NCBI RefSeq assembly: GCF_051379705.1 | Contig: NZ_CP179868.1 | Span: forward strand, 1,860,001 to 1,924,000 | Source of the DNA: Ekhidna sp051379705 | GTDB taxonomy: Bacteria > Bacteroidota > Bacteroidia > Cytophagales > Cyclobacteriaceae | Direction of reading: 5' to 3' | DNA: 64,000 nucleotides | In this document: in pieces, positions 17,992-27,141 of the stretch | Layout: every line of letters starts with the position of its first letter | Position numbering within the stretch: position 1 is the stretch's first letter | Program-made: the position numbers and the translations under genes | Notes under the pieces: generated by a model | Told to the model about the DNA's origin: nothing | Seen by the model: the letters and a program-made list of their open reading frames with translations, nothing else | The model's database searches: none

Positions 17992-18839
17992 GGAACACGC
18001 TTGAAGAAAAGCATCTCCTGAGGCTTGCCAATATTTTTTTCGCTAATTGTATAGAAATCATCTTTATACCAGCAGATTGCCTCGCCTTGCGGCTCAGGAA
18101 CGTAATCGACCATGCTGGCATCCCATGCCAAGATTCGATCTATTGCAGTCTCTTGAGACGGACCCCAATAAAAAATTGCGCTATAATGCTTAAGGAGAAT
18201 CTCACCTTTCTCATTCATATCGGCTGCCGTGAAAAGTTTGGTTGGGATTTTGCCTTTTGATTTAATGGTAACGGGTTTTTTGTTGGCCTTAAACGGAAAT
18301 GAATAAACTAGCGCGTTCTTTTCACGCTTGGTTACAAGGACAAACTCATCCTGATTTTGATCGTACAATACAGCTTCGGCATCTCTGGCTCCTTCTGCAT
18401 AGGTGAATGACATAATTTCAACATCCTTCTTATCGATGGTTATGTTTTGCTTTCCGTTGAATCTTGGCTCAGGAATCTTTAAGATTTTAACATCCTTATG
18501 GACTGCTTTATTGTCACCTATTTCAGCCACATAAATGTATGATTCACCATCTTTCTTAACCGTCACAATTTCTTCCCAATCACGGTTCTTTAGACCTTTT
18601 AAATCTACTTCCATGACGATCTGTGCGCGATTATTGATTAGGTATAGTGTTGGTTCCGAACCACTGTCATTATGAGTCCAGAAATATCCCGGGTTTTCAT
18701 AAGATTCTTCAATTCCTGAAGCCTCAACAAGCCTGCGATCATCGATAGTAGCCAACACCTGTTGCGTATAGAAAAACTTCTTGGTTGATTGAGCAGAAAA
18801 TGAAATAGCTGATAGTAGTAGTAGTACTCTTATATTCAT
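17988..18839 (-). CDS. secreted beta-propeller-like protein
   Basis: 283 residues from the ATG at 18839 (the frame is open to 18881 but the internal start gives the signal peptide MNIRVLLLLSAISFSAQS). The rest is a series of four-strand repeats: GYFWTHNDSGSEPTLYLI, YIYVAEIGDN, EFVLVTKREKNALVYSF, EAICWYKDDFYTISEKN. This is typical of secreted SMP-30- or NHL-like propellers with Asn/Asp calcium positions. No catalytic motif is clear. The gene is monocistronic and converges on the lipoprotein gene with the stop codons overlapping by four bases. Confidence 0.65.
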   Translation of the reverse strand: MNIRVLLLLSAISFSAQSTKKFFYTQQVLATIDDRRLVEASGIEESYENPGYFWTHNDSGSEPTLYLINNRAQIVMEVDLKGLKNRDWEEIVTVKKDGESYIYVAEIGDNKAVHKDVKILKIPEPRFNGKQNITIDKKDVEIMSFTYAEGARDAEAVLYDQNQDEFVLVTKREKNALVYSFPFKANKKPVTIKSKGKIPTKLFTAADMNEKGEILLKHYSAIFYWGPSQETAIDRILAWDASMVDYVPEPQGEAICWYKDDFYTISEKNIGKPQEMLFFKRVP

Positions 18840-18964
18840 CGCCAAATAAAAATTAAAAGCGAGCAAAAATAATGAATTCATATAAGACCCAAATGATACT
18901 ATGCATTTCTAAAGAGACTCATTTTTCATGATCTTTAGATTCAAAAAATATGATTTAAAACGGA

Positions 18965-20005
18965 TTAAGCTACTTTCGATTTATTGGCCAGCTGCCCACA
19001 CGCAGCATCAATATCCTTACCTCTGCTTCGTCTGACACTCGTGTGAATCCCACCTTTGATCAAATGATCTGCAAACCGATCGATGGTTTCGGGATCCGCC
19101 TTAGTAAAGGAAGCCTCTGAGATTGGGTTGTATTCGATAATATTAATTCTGACACCAGGAACCTTGCGAGCGTACTTAAGCAGTTTGTCTGCATCTTCGA
19201 TTGAATCATTGAAGTCGTAGAAGAGGATGTACTCAAATGTGATGCGGTTGCCAGTTTTATCATAAAAGTACTGAAGTGCTTTTAGCAAGACATCCAGCGT
19301 ATTCGTCTCATTGATAGGCATAATCGTATCGCGCTTCTTATCATCAGCAGCGTGGAGTGACAGTGCCAGATTAAATTTCACCTCATCATCTGCCAGCTTG
19401 ATGATCATTTTAGCTATGCCTGCAGTTGATACAGTTATGCGTTTCGGCGACATATTCAAGCCATCTTCAGATATGATTCGGTCGATGCCTTCCATCATGC
19501 CTTTGTAATTGAGTAATGGCTCGCCCATTCCCATAAACACAATATTAGAAAGTGGTTTTTGGTAATGTCCTTCGGCTTGATCCCGAATGGCTACTACCTG
19601 ATCATAGATTTCTCCTGCATCCAAATTTCTTTCCCGCTTCATATAACCTGTCGCGCAAAACTTGCAGCTTAGTGAGCAGCCCACCTGAGAAGAAACACAT
19701 GCGGTCATACGCTCATCTGCAGGAATGAGGACTCCTTCAATCAAGTGCTTGTCGTGCAATCGAAAGGCTGACTTGATCGTGCCATCGTTGGAAAGTTGCG
19801 AATTATCTATGGAGATGTGATTGATGGTGAACTCTTCTTTGAGTTTATCCCTAAGAGGTTTTGAAAGGTTGGACATTTCATCAAAGGTCTTGGCAGATTT
19901 TATCCATAGCCATTCCCATACCTGCTTGGCTCGAAATTTCTTTTCTCCATTTGTTTCGAACCAGGCCATCAATCCCTCCAACGTTTCTTTCCGAATGTCC
20001 TTCAT
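18965..20005 (-). CDS. rlmN: 23S rRNA (adenine2503-C2)-methyltransferase
   Basis: 346 residues from the ATG at 20005 (MKDIRKETLEG). The radical SAM cluster motif is CSLSCKFC, followed by ATGYMKRE, with the glycine-rich region MGMGEPLLNY and STAGIAKM. The family's C-terminal cysteine in DAACGQLANK and the N-terminal helical domain are present. It methylates C2 of A2503 in 23S rRNA and A37 in some tRNAs. The start was chosen because a TACCTTTG box lies five bases upstream of this ATG, consistent with leaderless transcription, and because the upstream extension (MRVITSYLCS) looks non-conserved. Confidence 0.93.
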   Translation of the reverse strand: MKDIRKETLEGLMAWFETNGEKKFRAKQVWEWLWIKSAKTFDEMSNLSKPLRDKLKEEFTINHISIDNSQLSNDGTIKSAFRLHDKHLIEGVLIPADERMTACVSSQVGCSLSCKFCATGYMKRERNLDAGEIYDQVVAIRDQAEGHYQKPLSNIVFMGMGEPLLNYKGMMEGIDRIISEDGLNMSPKRITVSTAGIAKMIIKLADDEVKFNLALSLHAADDKKRDTIMPINETNTLDVLLKALQYFYDKTGNRITFEYILFYDFNDSIEDADKLLKYARKVPGVRINIIEYNPISEASFTKADPETIDRFADHLIKGGIHTSVRRSRGKDIDAACGQLANKSKVA

Positions 20006-20009
20006 GCTG

Positions 20010-20017
20010 CAAAGGTA
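20010..20017 (-). promoter_or_regulatory. TACCTTTG -7 box immediately before rlmN
   Basis: The minus strand reads TACCTTTG and then GCAGC before the ATG at 20005. It matches TAnnTTTG and would place transcription initiation at or next to the start codon. Confidence 0.6.
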
Positions 20018-20066
20018 TGAAGTTATTACTCTCATTCAGGAATGGTGAGGGTTTGAAAAATGATGA

Positions 20067-20243
20067 TTAATTGTCATTTAGAGTGAAGAAGAATGTGGTT
20101 CCTTCCCCAGGTGTTGATTCTAGCCATATTTTACATCCATGCAGCTCAATCACACGCTTAGCAACCGACAACCCCAAACCCCTTTCCTTCATAAGTTTCT
20201 TTGGGATGAAGCTGTCTGAAAAGTTGAAATAAGCCCAGAAATC
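20067..20243 (-). pseudogene. C-terminal fragment of a sensor histidine kinase
   Basis: A stop-bounded minus-strand frame encodes about 58 residues that match only the end of a HATPase domain: KERGLGLSVAKRVIELHG (the G2 box) then WLESTPGEGTTFFFTL and a stop. The N, D and F boxes and the dimerisation and sensor parts are missing, and the frame is closed by a stop 5' at 20244-20246. No start codon is suitable. It lies in the gap between rlmN and the TRAP operon and is best read as the relic of a deleted two-component kinase. Confidence 0.75.
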
Positions 20244-20284
20244 TTATTTTAAAGTGCATACAGATTCTGGGAAAGCTGGGCAGG

Positions 20285-20803
20285 ATGGGAAAGGTTCGCT
20301 ATTTTCGTCTGGTGACCCTAATCGATAAATTGAATAGTACAATTGGAAAGGTGACCTCCTGGTTGACTTTGCTCTTGGTATTTATAATTGTCATTGACGT
20401 CATTTTACGGTATTCCCTCAGCATCACTTCAGCTGCTTCGTTTGAATTGGAATGGCATTTGTTTGCTGCTATTTTCTTGTTGGGAGCAGCCTATACATTG
20501 AAAGAAGACAAGCACGTACGCGTCGATGTTTTTTACGATCGATTTTCAGATAAAACCAAGGCGTGGGTCAATTTGATCGGCGGATTGATGTTGCTGTTAC
20601 CGTTTTGTGTAGTTGCATTTTGGGAATCTTTAACTTTTGTTCAGAACTCGTACATGCTAAATGAAACGAGTCCTCAACCGGGAGGCCTGCCGGCGAGGTG
20701 GATCATAAAATCTACCATTCCCATTGGTTTTCTATTGCTCGGTCTTCAAGGCATCTCTTCTATCACCAAATCCATAATTACCATTTCTCATGGAAGAAAA
20801 TGA
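20285..20803 (+). CDS. TRAP transporter small permease (DctQ)
   Basis: 172 residues with four membrane helices. LRYSLSITSAASFELEWHLFAAIFLLGAAYTL and KEDKHVRVDVFYDRF fit the DctQ family (helix 2, charged loop, helix 3). It forms the membrane complex with DctM and uses a periplasmic binding protein to import organic acids by sodium-coupled symport. The gene overlaps the following unknown gene by 14 bases, so the three genes 20285-23386 form one operon. Confidence 0.9.
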   Translation: MGKVRYFRLVTLIDKLNSTIGKVTSWLTLLLVFIIVIDVILRYSLSITSAASFELEWHLFAAIFLLGAAYTLKEDKHVRVDVFYDRFSDKTKAWVNLIGGLMLLLPFCVVAFWESLTFVQNSYMLNETSPQPGGLPARWIIKSTIPIGFLLLGLQGISSITKSIITISHGRK

Positions 20804-22088
20804 ATTCAATAAAAAAAATACGCCTAAGTGGCTTAAGACCATTCAGCTAAATAGCTGGGAAGCTGAATTACTAATTTCCGCTTTAGTACTGTATGCTTTG
20901 TTTCAAATACCGGATGTGCTGAATGACTTCAGTCATAAATTTTTTCAGCGAGGTAGTGATTTCATAAGAGTATTTAATGTGCTAAAAAGTGGAATTACGT
21001 TTTTGCAATTTGGCTATATCCTGCACATTTCTGTCAGAGGAATTTGGGTTGCTTCTGTCGGCTTCAGCTACGTCTTCCCAAATGGCATTAATAACGCCAA
21101 TTTAAAATTTAAAGGCAAGTTCAAAAAGGAGTTGGAGAAGAATCCATCTTTAGTGAAAAATGTTCTTAAACTCGAGGAGCTCTCCTCCATGATCTATGGA
21201 CTTAGTTTTACCATATTCGGAACCTTCATTGGTCTAAGTACACTGCTATTCTTTTTTATGTTCGTGATGAACTATACCTCCCCTTACTCACCCAATAGCA
21301 TCACTGAAAATCCAACATTCTTTGGTTTCTTTTCAATTTTTTATGTCCTCTGCATCGTCATAGTTTTCATAGACTTTATCACCTCGGGGTTGTTTCGAAG
21401 AAAAGAGTGGGCGGTAGACTGGTTTTACCCAATTGCTTGGTTTTTTAGGATCATCACACTTTCCTTCCTATATAGAAGATCTATGCTTGTGTTGCTATCA
21501 AACCTGAAAGGGTGGAGAGCTAGATTAGTTTCACTAATTATAGCGGCTATAGTAGGTGGATACTTGTTCTTGTTAGATGAAATCGGAGATAGTAAAATTG
21601 AATCTTATCTAAACAAAACAAATGAAGGCGAATTTATCATGGGCAATTATGAGTCGCTCAGATCGAAAGGTGACTATCTCATAAGTTCCATACAGTCCGA
21701 CATTGTTACCGATACTTATCTTAAGGTCTTTTTAAAAGACATCTCTGTATTCGACAACATGAAAGAATCACCATTTAAGAATGATGAAATAAAATGGGAT
21801 CAACAAAAGTCAGATTCTTCTTCATTCTACTTAAACAAGTGGCTTGAACTAAAAATCGATTCAAATGCAGTACAAAACCTTCGATGGGTCAATGCACAGC
21901 ATCCTATTGAGAGATCTTTTGGATTTTACACGTATATAGATATTAGCTCTTTACCAAGAGGCTATCATAGGCTTACAATAACTCCTGACACACTGAATTT
22001 GAGCAAAAAAGAAAGGCGAGATCTAAAGAATAGCAAGTATGATGGAAGAGTGTTGACTAATATTTCCTTTCAATACGACAAGCCGTGA
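20790..22088 (+). CDS. unrecognised membrane protein encoded between TRAP permease genes
   Basis: 432 residues. About six hydrophobic segments lie at roughly 28-46, 62-85, 142-170, 180-205, 222-245 and 258-275; the C-terminal 150 residues (from DSKIESYLN) are soluble and beta-rich (SLPRGYHRLTITPDTL). No TRAP, transporter or enzyme motif was recognised. The start overlaps dctQ by 14 bases and the stop overlaps dctM (GTGA at 22085-22088), so the gene is translationally coupled on both sides. Context suggests a role in or alongside the TRAP complex, but it may be an inserted passenger. Function unknown. Confidence 0.75.
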   Translation: MEENEFNKKNTPKWLKTIQLNSWEAELLISALVLYALFQIPDVLNDFSHKFFQRGSDFIRVFNVLKSGITFLQFGYILHISVRGIWVASVGFSYVFPNGINNANLKFKGKFKKELEKNPSLVKNVLKLEELSSMIYGLSFTIFGTFIGLSTLLFFFMFVMNYTSPYSPNSITENPTFFGFFSIFYVLCIVIVFIDFITSGLFRRKEWAVDWFYPIAWFFRIITLSFLYRRSMLVLLSNLKGWRARLVSLIIAAIVGGYLFLLDEIGDSKIESYLNKTNEGEFIMGNYESLRSKGDYLISSIQSDIVTDTYLKVFLKDISVFDNMKESPFKNDEIKWDQQKSDSSSFYLNKWLELKIDSNAVQNLRWVNAQHPIERSFGFYTYIDISSLPRGYHRLTITPDTLNLSKKERRDLKNSKYDGRVLTNISFQYDKP

Positions 22089-23386
22089 TTGAGTATCTGC
22101 CACTGATCCTATTTGGAGCAATCTTTCTGCTCATTCTTTTTGGCTATCCGGTAGCATTTACGTTAGGTGGTCTCTCTGTGATTGTAGGCCTGCTGGTGTT
22201 CGACATAGACTTCTTTTATCTGCTCTCACTTCGAGTGTATGGCACCATGCAAAATTTTGTGTTGCTGGCTGTACCTCTTTTTATTTTCATGGGGATCATG
22301 CTTGAAAAGTCCGGCATTGCCGAGCGTCTCTTGCACACAATGAGCATGCTGTTTGGTAACATTCGTGGCGGGCTTGCCATAGCAGTAGTTGTGGTTGGAG
22401 CTATGCTTGCAGCTTCTACCGGGATAGTGGGTGCGACAGTAGTTACGATGGGTTTGATCAGCCTGCCTACCATGCTGAAAAATGGCTATGGCCCAAGAAT
22501 TAGTACAGGAGTGATCGCCTCCTCGGGAACACTGGGACAAATCATTCCGCCATCGGTAGTTCTGGTCTTATTGGGTAGTGTACTAAATGTTTCAGTCGGT
22601 GATCTATTCTTGGCTGCTGTAGTGCCAGGAGTTTGCCTGGTAATTATCTATCTGCTTTATATTGTGATCTACGGTCAAATATATCCTGACAGAGTACCAA
22701 AAGTATCCAAGGAACAGTTAACAGCGTTTAGAAGCAAAGGCTTTTCAATGGAAGTCGTGAAATCATTCATGTTTCCATTTGTCCTCATTTTGATCGTGCT
22801 AGGGTCCATTTTTGCAGGTGTTGCATCTCCAACTGAAGCTGCTGGAGTAGGAGCCTTTGGTGCTATGATCCTTGCGGGGGTTAGCAAAAAACTTAATTTC
22901 TCCATATTGAAAGAGGTCATGAAAGAAACAACGATGCTCACTTCCATGGTATTTATGATACTTGTTGGAGCTACCGCGTTTTCGTTGGTCTTCAGAGGAC
23001 TGGAGGGAGACAAATTTCTACTGAATCTCATTCAAAGTGCCAATTTTGACGCCACATCCTTTCTCATAGTCGTAATGCTGATTGTCTTCATCACTGGCTT
23101 CTTCATCGACTTCATAGAAATTGTGTTTATTATCGTGCCTGTAGTCGCCCCAATCTTTGTTTCGCTGGGAGTGGATTTGATATGGATAGGCATATTATTG
23201 GCTATCAATTTGCAGACTTCATTCCTTACACCTCCGTTTGGTTTTGCACTATTCTATTTAAAAGGCGTAGCTCCACCTGAAGTGAAGACAAAGCATATCT
23301 ATCAAGGTATTGTGCCTTTTGTAATTATTCAACTGCTCTTTCTGATTTTATTGATTGTGTTTCCGGGGTTGATTAACTTGGTTTAA
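22085..23386 (+). CDS. TRAP transporter large permease (DctM)
   Basis: 433 residues with a GTG start overlapping the previous stop. About 11-13 membrane helices. Family-typical stretches: GYPVAFTLGG, LAVPLFIFMGIMLEKSGIAERL, STGIVGATVVTMGLISLPTM, SGTLGQIIPPSVVLVLLG and SPTEAAGVGAFGAM. It is the sodium-coupled transporter domain of the TRAP system and pairs with dctQ at 20285. The likely solute-binding protein is not adjacent: a TRAP-type binding protein is at 40222-41325. Confidence 0.92.
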   Translation: MIEYLPLILFGAIFLLILFGYPVAFTLGGLSVIVGLLVFDIDFFYLLSLRVYGTMQNFVLLAVPLFIFMGIMLEKSGIAERLLHTMSMLFGNIRGGLAIAVVVVGAMLAASTGIVGATVVTMGLISLPTMLKNGYGPRISTGVIASSGTLGQIIPPSVVLVLLGSVLNVSVGDLFLAAVVPGVCLVIIYLLYIVIYGQIYPDRVPKVSKEQLTAFRSKGFSMEVVKSFMFPFVLILIVLGSIFAGVASPTEAAGVGAFGAMILAGVSKKLNFSILKEVMKETTMLTSMVFMILVGATAFSLVFRGLEGDKFLLNLIQSANFDATSFLIVVMLIVFITGFFIDFIEIVFIIVPVVAPIFVSLGVDLIWIGILLAINLQTSFLTPPFGFALFYLKGVAPPEVKTKHIYQGIVPFVIIQLLFLILLIVFPGLINLV

Positions 23387-23407
23387 AATAAGACACCACC
23401 TACCGCC

Positions 23408-26263
23408 ATGAGAAGAAAATTCATTCTACTATTCATTCTATCTATAACACTTTTTTCATTATCTAAGGGCCAAGATCTAATTGCCAAGTATGATTCCGCC
23501 ATACAATTGACGGAAAGAGCTCAGTTAGTTCCAGCAGTAAATATTCTTAAGTCAATTAAAAGTGATCTTTATTTAAACGAGAAGTACTTCGAATATTTCT
23601 CTGCTCAGTATTTCCTCTCAGTCTATTATGCTATGGTTGAAAGAGACGCACAGGCCGCAGAAGACACTCTGAGATCCAATCTATCAAAAGCGGTTGAGAT
23701 CTCTGGAGAAAACTCTGCCGGAGCTGCCGAAATGTATTTTGGCCTGGGTTGGCTTGCCGACAGAATGGGTAATCGCCCTTTGGCAGAAGAGAACTACAAG
23801 CAGGCACTTGATATTCAGTCTGAGGTGTTTGGGAGCTCACACAAAAAAACGCTCAAGACCAAAACGAACTATGCCCAAGTCCTTACCACATTAAATAATC
23901 TCGGCAGGGCTGAAAGTTATTTGATTGAGCTCATTGAGTCATACCCGGATATTTACGAAGCAAATCATCCGGAATACGTTCGACTTTACACACTGGCTTT
24001 CAATTTTTATAAGGCGACAAGTGAGCGTGAAAAAGAACTCAGCTATGCATTAGCTGCTTTTGAACTTGGAGAAGTCAATTATGGGCCGACAAATGCGAGG
24101 ATGCTAAACCTGATGAGGAATGTTTCAAACGCATATTACGAATCCAATGACCATAATAGTGCCGCCGAATATGCAGAAAAAGAGTTTGAGTTAGTTAATA
24201 AACTGGTTGGAAATACTCCTCACATTCGAAAGGCTCAAATCATAAATAATTTAGGGAGATTCTATGATAAAGGTGAGCAGTATGACTCGGCCGTCATTTA
24301 CTTCAAAAATGCTTTGGGCATTAAGAAAGAGCTGTTGGGAGATGGGCACCCTGAAACACTTAATTCGGCCATTAACCTAAGTTTTGCTTTAAATAAGAGA
24401 GGTCAAATAAATGAAAGTAGCGAGCACTTGAAAACAGTTATATCACTTCTGGATTCTGGTGAGGTAGATAAATTTGATATTAACTATCAGCGTGCGTCAT
24501 ATTCTCTATTACAGACCCTTTCATCGAAGGGCGAACGTGATTCAGTCATAAGTTTGGTTGAGGAGCACTATAAGATCTTTCAAGAAAATATTGATAGACC
24601 ACTTCTTGCAAGTGATAAACACGAGAATATGATGGCCATGTTGGAAGAACTATCAATGATATCAAACATTCAAAAGGCCTCCACAACCGAATTCAATGCT
24701 ATTACTCCAAAAATCTATTGGCTTGACTCACTCAATGAGGAAACCTTTAGGCGTATGAATTTAAGATCAGACCAGCTCGGGTTTTTGAAGAATTATACTG
24801 CTTTTAACGGAGTTGCAATAGATCATTTGTTTGAGCTGTACAGTCGCAACCAAGATGAAAAATTGGCAAACGAAATTCTCAGGTTTTCGGAAAAGAATAA
24901 GGCCACAATTCTAAGTCCGGAATATTCGATCGCTCGATTGAAGGATGCCTTAAATGTACCAATAGAAACACTCGAAAAAGAGCGAAAATTATTGAGTGAG
25001 CTCTCTTCTGATGATTTAGATGAGCAAACTGCCTTGAAGAAGAAGCTCTCCTATGACAGCATCGTATTATTCCTAAAAACGAATTATGAAGACTACTATA
25101 ATTTGAAGTATGGCAAGTCAGATATCAGCATCAAAATAGTTCAAGATGCTTTACCTGAAAATACTCAAATGTTAAGTTATGTATTTAGCGGAGAATACCT
25201 TTATACTATTCTCATTGGTAATTCAGATTTCTCAATTCAAAGACAAAAGACAGGATCACTTCTAGATCAAATCATGACTTTTCGTAATAAAATTGTAGCT
25301 ATAGAAGAACTTGAAGAGGACTCAAAAGAGCTACATCAGAGACTTGTGTCAAATGGCCTAAATGATAAGAAGCTAATTATTTCTACTCAGGATTTTCTCG
25401 CTTTTCTCCCTTTTGAATTACTGCATGACGGAGTAGACTTCATTGGTTTAACCAATCCGATTTCATATGCTCCCTCCATCAATATGTGGATGAATTCACT
25501 AAATATTGATCCTTATCCAAACACTCAGGTACTCGCTATGGCGCCAGACTTTAATGCTGCAGCCAGTGTGACTGAAGATGCAAATAGAGACTTGCTTGTG
25601 TCGATCCCTGGTGCTGTGCAGGAGCTAAATTTGATAAAAGAATATTTTAGTGGAGAATTCCTATTAGCCGATGAAGCAACCAAGGATAACTTCATTAATA
25701 ATGTTTCAGACTTTGGAATTGTTCACCTTGCTACCCACGCTATTATTGATAATAGCAATCCAAATCTCTCAAGATTATACTTTTCACAAGTAGAAGAGCA
25801 AGAGCCATATATTAAAAACTATGAGCTTTATAATCTCGATATGAATGCCAACCTTGTCACGTTGAGCGCATGCAATACAGGAATCGGTGAGATTCAAAAG
25901 GGAGATGGTGCCAATAGTCTTGCCAGAGGATTCATTTACGCCGGGGTTCCTTCCACAGTAGTTAGTTTATGGCCTGCTTCCGATAAATCTACTCCTGATT
26001 TAATGAAGTATTTTTATCAAAACCTTAAAGAAGGGCAAACCAAGGACGTAGCACTGAACAACGCCAGGAAACAATACCTGGCAACAGCCACAGGCAAAGC
26101 TAGGCATCCGTTTTATTGGGGTGGGTTTGTAGTCATTGGAGATAATAGTCCGATTGAAGATGATCGCAACCTTCTTGTCTACCTCATACCATCAATATTA
26201 ATAATAGTGATGATTCTTACCGTTTATAGAAGGAGAAAAATAGCAACTAAACGTTCAGGTTGA
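23408..26263 (+). CDS. TPR-CHAT protease, membrane-anchored
   Basis: 951 residues. The signal peptide covers about residues 1-22. TPR units follow to about residue 400 (LAEENYKQALDIQ, SAVIYFKNALGIKKELLGDGHPETL and similar), then a helical linker. The CHAT caspase-like domain covers about 590-910, with catalytic His in VHLATHA and Cys in LSACNTG. A last hydrophobic helix (LLVYLIPSILIIVMILTVY) with basic RRRK probably anchors it, placing the TPR and protease parts in the periplasm. It starts 21 bases after dctM but is functionally unlike it. It converges on the sigma-factor operon, a common neighbourhood for Bacteroidetes CHAT proteins. Confidence 0.88.
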   Translation: MRRKFILLFILSITLFSLSKGQDLIAKYDSAIQLTERAQLVPAVNILKSIKSDLYLNEKYFEYFSAQYFLSVYYAMVERDAQAAEDTLRSNLSKAVEISGENSAGAAEMYFGLGWLADRMGNRPLAEENYKQALDIQSEVFGSSHKKTLKTKTNYAQVLTTLNNLGRAESYLIELIESYPDIYEANHPEYVRLYTLAFNFYKATSEREKELSYALAAFELGEVNYGPTNARMLNLMRNVSNAYYESNDHNSAAEYAEKEFELVNKLVGNTPHIRKAQIINNLGRFYDKGEQYDSAVIYFKNALGIKKELLGDGHPETLNSAINLSFALNKRGQINESSEHLKTVISLLDSGEVDKFDINYQRASYSLLQTLSSKGERDSVISLVEEHYKIFQENIDRPLLASDKHENMMAMLEELSMISNIQKASTTEFNAITPKIYWLDSLNEETFRRMNLRSDQLGFLKNYTAFNGVAIDHLFELYSRNQDEKLANEILRFSEKNKATILSPEYSIARLKDALNVPIETLEKERKLLSELSSDDLDEQTALKKKLSYDSIVLFLKTNYEDYYNLKYGKSDISIKIVQDALPENTQMLSYVFSGEYLYTILIGNSDFSIQRQKTGSLLDQIMTFRNKIVAIEELEEDSKELHQRLVSNGLNDKKLIISTQDFLAFLPFELLHDGVDFIGLTNPISYAPSINMWMNSLNIDPYPNTQVLAMAPDFNAAASVTEDANRDLLVSIPGAVQELNLIKEYFSGEFLLADEATKDNFINNVSDFGIVHLATHAIIDNSNPNLSRLYFSQVEEQEPYIKNYELYNLDMNANLVTLSACNTGIGEIQKGDGANSLARGFIYAGVPSTVVSLWPASDKSTPDLMKYFYQNLKEGQTKDVALNNARKQYLATATGKARHPFYWGGFVVIGDNSPIEDDRNLLVYLIPSILIIVMILTVYRRRKIATKRSG

Positions 26264-26281
26264 AGGGAGTTTAATAATCCT

Positions 26282-26440
26282 TCAAGTACTTGGGCCTTTT
26301 GGTAATGCTTTTCCTACTTCCTTAGTATCTTTCCCAGATTCAGTATCTACTACATTCATATCATCCAAAACATCATCGTTTTGACAGGAGAAAAGCGCTA
26401 GCAATAATAACAGCGAGGCAATAATTTTGATTTTTTTCAT
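26282..26440 (-). CDS. tiny lipoprotein at the end of the sigma-factor operon
   Basis: 52 residues from the ATG at 26440. KKIKIIASLLLLLALFSC is a lipoprotein signal with the lipobox LFSC; the mature peptide is only about 34 residues and acidic (QNDDVLDDMNVVDTESG). It begins 23 bases after the TPR gene stop, in the same orientation, so it is probably the third gene of the sigma-TPR-lipoprotein unit. It resembles the small lipoproteins seen in such operons. Function unknown. Confidence 0.6.
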   Translation of the reverse strand: MKKIKIIASLLLLLALFSCQNDDVLDDMNVVDTESGKDTKEVGKALPKGPST

Positions 26441-26463
26441 ACCCGAAAGATCATGTTTAGTAC

Positions 26464-27141
26464 TTAAAGCTGGGCGATCAAGTCCGTGGCGGTTGAAGCA
26501 AATTCGGATTCCCCTTCTGCTAACTTTTTTAGTATGGGTATCGCTTTATCTTTATTATTAAGTTTTAAATGAACTAGCGCCGTATACCAAATAGACGCAT
26601 TTCCGTAACTCTCATCTTCAAGCTCCACAACCTCATTAAAATCTGAGAGTGCACTATTATATTCCTCGACCTGAATGTAAGAAACCCCTCTGAAGAAGTA
26701 ATCCGGTGCCAGTAGAACCTCCAACTTGTTAAACTCTTCGATGGCGACTTGATAATCTCCCACATCATAAGCGGCATATGCCAAACCCCTATTCGAAAGA
26801 TTTTCTTCACCACGAGTTGTAGTCAACTCATAATTGGGGTATTGATCATAATATTGGTCAAACAGAGATTCCTCATCTCTCATAAAGTAGAAAACTGATG
26901 AGGTGACAAGGACAATAGATGCTGCAATACTGATGTATGTTGGATTAATCATTCTCTTTCTTCTATTCCCTTCTTCAAAGCCAGCAACCTTTTTCCGAAG
27001 TTCTCTTTTTACAATTTCATCTCTGACACCCAGCTCATATGCAAGCTCCTTTTTCTCTTCCGAGGATAGGTTTCTTTCAAAAGCTTGCCGCTCAGATTCA
27101 GTCAATTTACCTTGAAGATACTTATTTCTTAAATCATCCAT
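26464..27141 (-). CDS. TPR membrane protein, probable anti-sigma-like partner
   Basis: 225 residues. A cytoplasmic N-terminal helical part with MDDLRNKYLQGKLTESERQAF, then a charged linker, one membrane helix (YISIAASIVLVTSSVFYFM, about residues 69-87) and a periplasmic C-terminal half made of TPR-like helix pairs (GLAYAAYDVGDYQVAIEEF, YFFRGVSYIQVEEYNSAL). This layout, with a short N-terminal part, single membrane helix and outer TPRs, is typical of regulators encoded with ECF sigma factors. It overlaps the sigma gene by eight bases. It lacks a zinc-binding HxxxCxxC motif, so the sigma-binding function is inferred from context. Confidence 0.7.
   Translation of the reverse strand: MDDLRNKYLQGKLTESERQAFERNLSSEEKKELAYELGVRDEIVKRELRKKVAGFEEGNRRKRMINPTYISIAASIVLVTSSVFYFMRDEESLFDQYYDQYPNYELTTTRGEENLSNRGLAYAAYDVGDYQVAIEEFNKLEVLLAPDYFFRGVSYIQVEEYNSALSDFNEVVELEDESYGNASIWYTALVHLKLNNKDKAIPILKKLAEGESEFASTATDLIAQL

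Noticed and set aside
23408..26263. CRISPR-associated or gasdermin-type CHAT protease
   Set aside because: No CRISPR array, Cas gene or gasdermin-like gene in the window, and the protein has a signal peptide and membrane anchor.
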